Below are positions 62,775-64,000 of a stretch of 64,000 nucleotides of DNA, piece after piece. The notes below the pieces were generated by a model, which did no database searches, was not told where the DNA came from, and worked only from the letters and a program-made list of their open reading frames with translations. Each line of letters opens with the position of its first letter. Within the stretch, counting starts at the first letter, position 1. The stretch comes from Streptomyces coelicoflavus. GTDB lineage: Bacteria > Actinomycetota > Actinomycetes > Streptomycetales > Streptomycetaceae. The stretch lies in contig NZ_BEWB01000002.1 of assembly GCF_003112555.1 (NCBI RefSeq), forward strand, positions 1-64,000, written 5' to 3'. The position numbers and the translations under genes were made by a program.

Positions 62775-64000
62775 CGCCGGGGGGTGCCCGGGAAGCCCGG
62801 GAGACCGGTGTCGGAGTCGCCGCCGCCCGCGCCGTCGGTGGCCCCGCCGCCCGGGTCGGTGCCGCCGTTGGAGGAGTCGTCGCCGGGGTCGCCGCCCGAG
62901 TCGCCGCCGCCCGTGGGTCCGGGCTCGGTGCTGGGGCCGCCCGTGGAGGGAGTGCCGCCGCCGGTCGTCGGGGGGCCGGTCTCGGTGCCGCCGGAGTCGC
63001 CGGGCGGGGTGCTGCCGCCCGAGTCGCCCGGGGTCCGGGTGTCGTCCTCCTCGTCGGTGGACGGGGTGTCCGGGTCGCCGCTGCCGCTCTCGTCGCCGTC
63101 GCCGGGTTCGTCCGAGGCGTCGCTGCTCGGGGGCGCGGTGACGTCGGCGCCCGTCTGGAGCTGGAGGTCGAAGTCGGCGACGGGTTCGCCCTCGAGGGCG
63201 TTGCGGGTGTACTGGCTCCAGATCTCGGCGGGGGCGCCGCCGCCGTTGATCCGGGGGAGGCCCATGGCGCCGTAGAGGGACTTGTGGGCGGCGGTCTTGG
63301 GGTCCTGGCCCATGACGGCGACGACGGTCGCGAGGTCGGGGGTGTAGCCGGCGAACCAGGCGGCGGTGTCCTCCTCGGCGGTGCCGGTCTTGGCCGCGGC
63401 GGGGCGGCCGACGGCCTGGGCGGCGCTCGCGGTGCCGTTCTGGACGACGCTGCGCAGGACGGACGTGGTGGTGTCGGCGGCCTCGCGGCTGACGGCCTGG
63501 TGCTCGCGCCGTTCGGGCAGCTCGATCTCGTGCTTGCCGTCCTTCATGACCTTCTCGACCAGCGTGTAGGTGCTGTGCCTGCCGTGGTTGGCGAGGGTCG
63601 CGTAGGCCTCCGCCATGTCGAGGGGGCTGGCGGTGGCGACGCCGAGGGCGATGGAGGGGGAGGGGGTCAGTTCGGGCGTGTTCTTGGAGAGGCCGAGGTC
63701 GATCGCGGTCTGCATGACCTTGTCGGAGCCGACGTCGACGGCCATCTGGGCGTACACGGCGTTGATGGACTTGTCGGTGGCCTCGCGGACGGTGACGTTG
63801 CCGTAGTCGCGGTGGTCCTCGTTCTCCGGGGCGTAGCGGCCGCCGGCCCAGCCCTCGACGGGGCGTTCGCTGGTGCCGTCGTAGCGGGTGTTCGGGTTGA
63901 TGGTGCGGCCGTCCTGCGTCTCGGAGTGGTTCTCGACGGCGGACGTGAACACGAAGGGCTTGAAGGTGGAGCCGACCTGGAAGTCGCGGCGGGTGGCGTT
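62768..64000 (-). CDS. Penicillin-binding protein, C-terminal part (window edge)
   Basis: The C-terminal part of a PBP (transpeptidase) cut by the right edge. Visible motifs are STFK in GSTFKPF (active-site Ser, at 63968-63979), SIN in DKSINAVYAQM and KTGT in AAAKTGTAEEDTAAWF. A long Gly/Pro/Thr/Ser/Asp-rich tail follows, typical for class A PBPs of Streptomyces, and is probably extracytoplasmic. The N-terminal glycosyltransferase domain, if present, lies beyond the window. It is convergent with the SMR gene. Confidence 0.9.
   Translation of the reverse strand, partial: NATRRDFQVGSTFKPFVFTSAVENHSETQDGRTINPNTRYDGTSERPVEGWAGGRYAPENEDHRDYGNVTVREATDKSINAVYAQMAVDVGSDKVMQTAIDLGLSKNTPELTPSPSIALGVATASPLDMAEAYATLANHGRHSTYTLVEKVMKDGKHEIELPERREHQAVSREAADTTTSVLRSVVQNGTASAAQAVGRPAAAKTGTAEEDTAAWFAGYTPDLATVVAVMGQDPKTAAHKSLYGAMGLPRINGGGAPAEIWSQYTRNALEGEPVADFDLQLQTGADVTAPPSSDASDEPGDGDESGSGDPDTPSTDEEDDTRTPGDSGGSTPPGDSGGTETGPPTTGGGTPSTGGPSTEPGPTGGGDSGGDPGDDSSNGGTDPGGGATDGAGGGDSDTGLPGFPGTPRRQ

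Overview
The window is chromosomal DNA of a Streptomyces species. The evidence is very high GC with strong third-position bias, frequent GTG starts, four-base start/stop overlaps, and marker genes that sit together in the S. coelicolor core chromosome: an ECF sigma/anti-sigma pair matching sigU-rsuA, hupA, murA, an SsgA-like sporulation gene (ssgG type), the nagE1/nagE2/nagF PTS cluster with DasR-type (dre) operators, and the pncB-clpS-DUF2017-mec-cysO-cysM-MBL-rph-rdgB order that mycobacteria also keep. No prophage, integrase, insertion sequence or CRISPR array was seen.

Layout. 1-330: three tandem 117-base repeats. 0.3-5.7 kb: DUF1772 membrane protein, CGNR zinc-finger regulator, ECF sigma plus zinc-type anti-sigma factor, and a HelD-like motor ATPase. 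5.7-8.3 kb: a candidate minus-strand small RNA, NAD-malic enzyme and HU protein. 8.3-10.8 kb: murA, YqgE and DUF3039. 10.9-15.8 kb: a sugar ABC importer plus GH20 beta-N-acetylhexosaminidase behind a dre-like operator. 16-22.7 kb: a three-subunit molybdenum-hydroxylase-type operon in which the Fe-S subunit carries a roughly 620-residue disordered N-terminus and the large subunit lacks the usual cofactor and catalytic motifs, then a SUKH-4-like gene. 22.7-24.4 kb: a small variable patch with an orphan membrane protein, a gene remnant and a frameshifted WbqC pseudogene. 24.4-30.3 kb: MFS exporter, SF2 helicase, IclR regulator joined to a PD-(D/E)XK-like protein, and a secreted Lon-type protease. 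30.3-35.9 kb: a glycine-betaine/choline-type ABC system (minus strand), and an Lrp/AsnC regulator divergent from hppD (tyrosine catabolism). 35.9-45.7 kb: TPR protein, glycolate-oxidase-like flavoprotein, SsgA-like protein, two RDD membrane proteins, a secreted M6 metalloprotease and hypotheticals. 45.7-54.1 kb: NAD salvage (pncA, pncB), clpS-DUF2017, an amino-acid permease, and a cysteine locus (mec, a short cysteine-containing leader peptide, cysO, cysM), then a metallo-beta-lactamase-fold protein. 54.2-57.4 kb: GlcNAc PTS. 57.4-64 kb: rph, a lipoprotein, rdgB, an unusual tRNA overlapped by a tandem HNH nuclease pair, bcp, DUF3618, a GroES-like protein, an SMR transporter, and the C-terminal part of a penicillin-binding protein cut by the window edge.

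Connections. The hexosaminidase with its importer and the nagE/nagF genes form two arms of amino-sugar use, both with dre-type sites. The mec-cysO-cysM cluster is a complete protein-thiocarboxylate cysteine route, apparently with translation-coupled control by a leader peptide. The most unusual features are the divergent Mo-hydroxylase-like operon, the tRNA/HNH overlap in which the HNH stop codon is the tRNA anticodon, and the minus-strand RNA at 5.7-5.85 kb.
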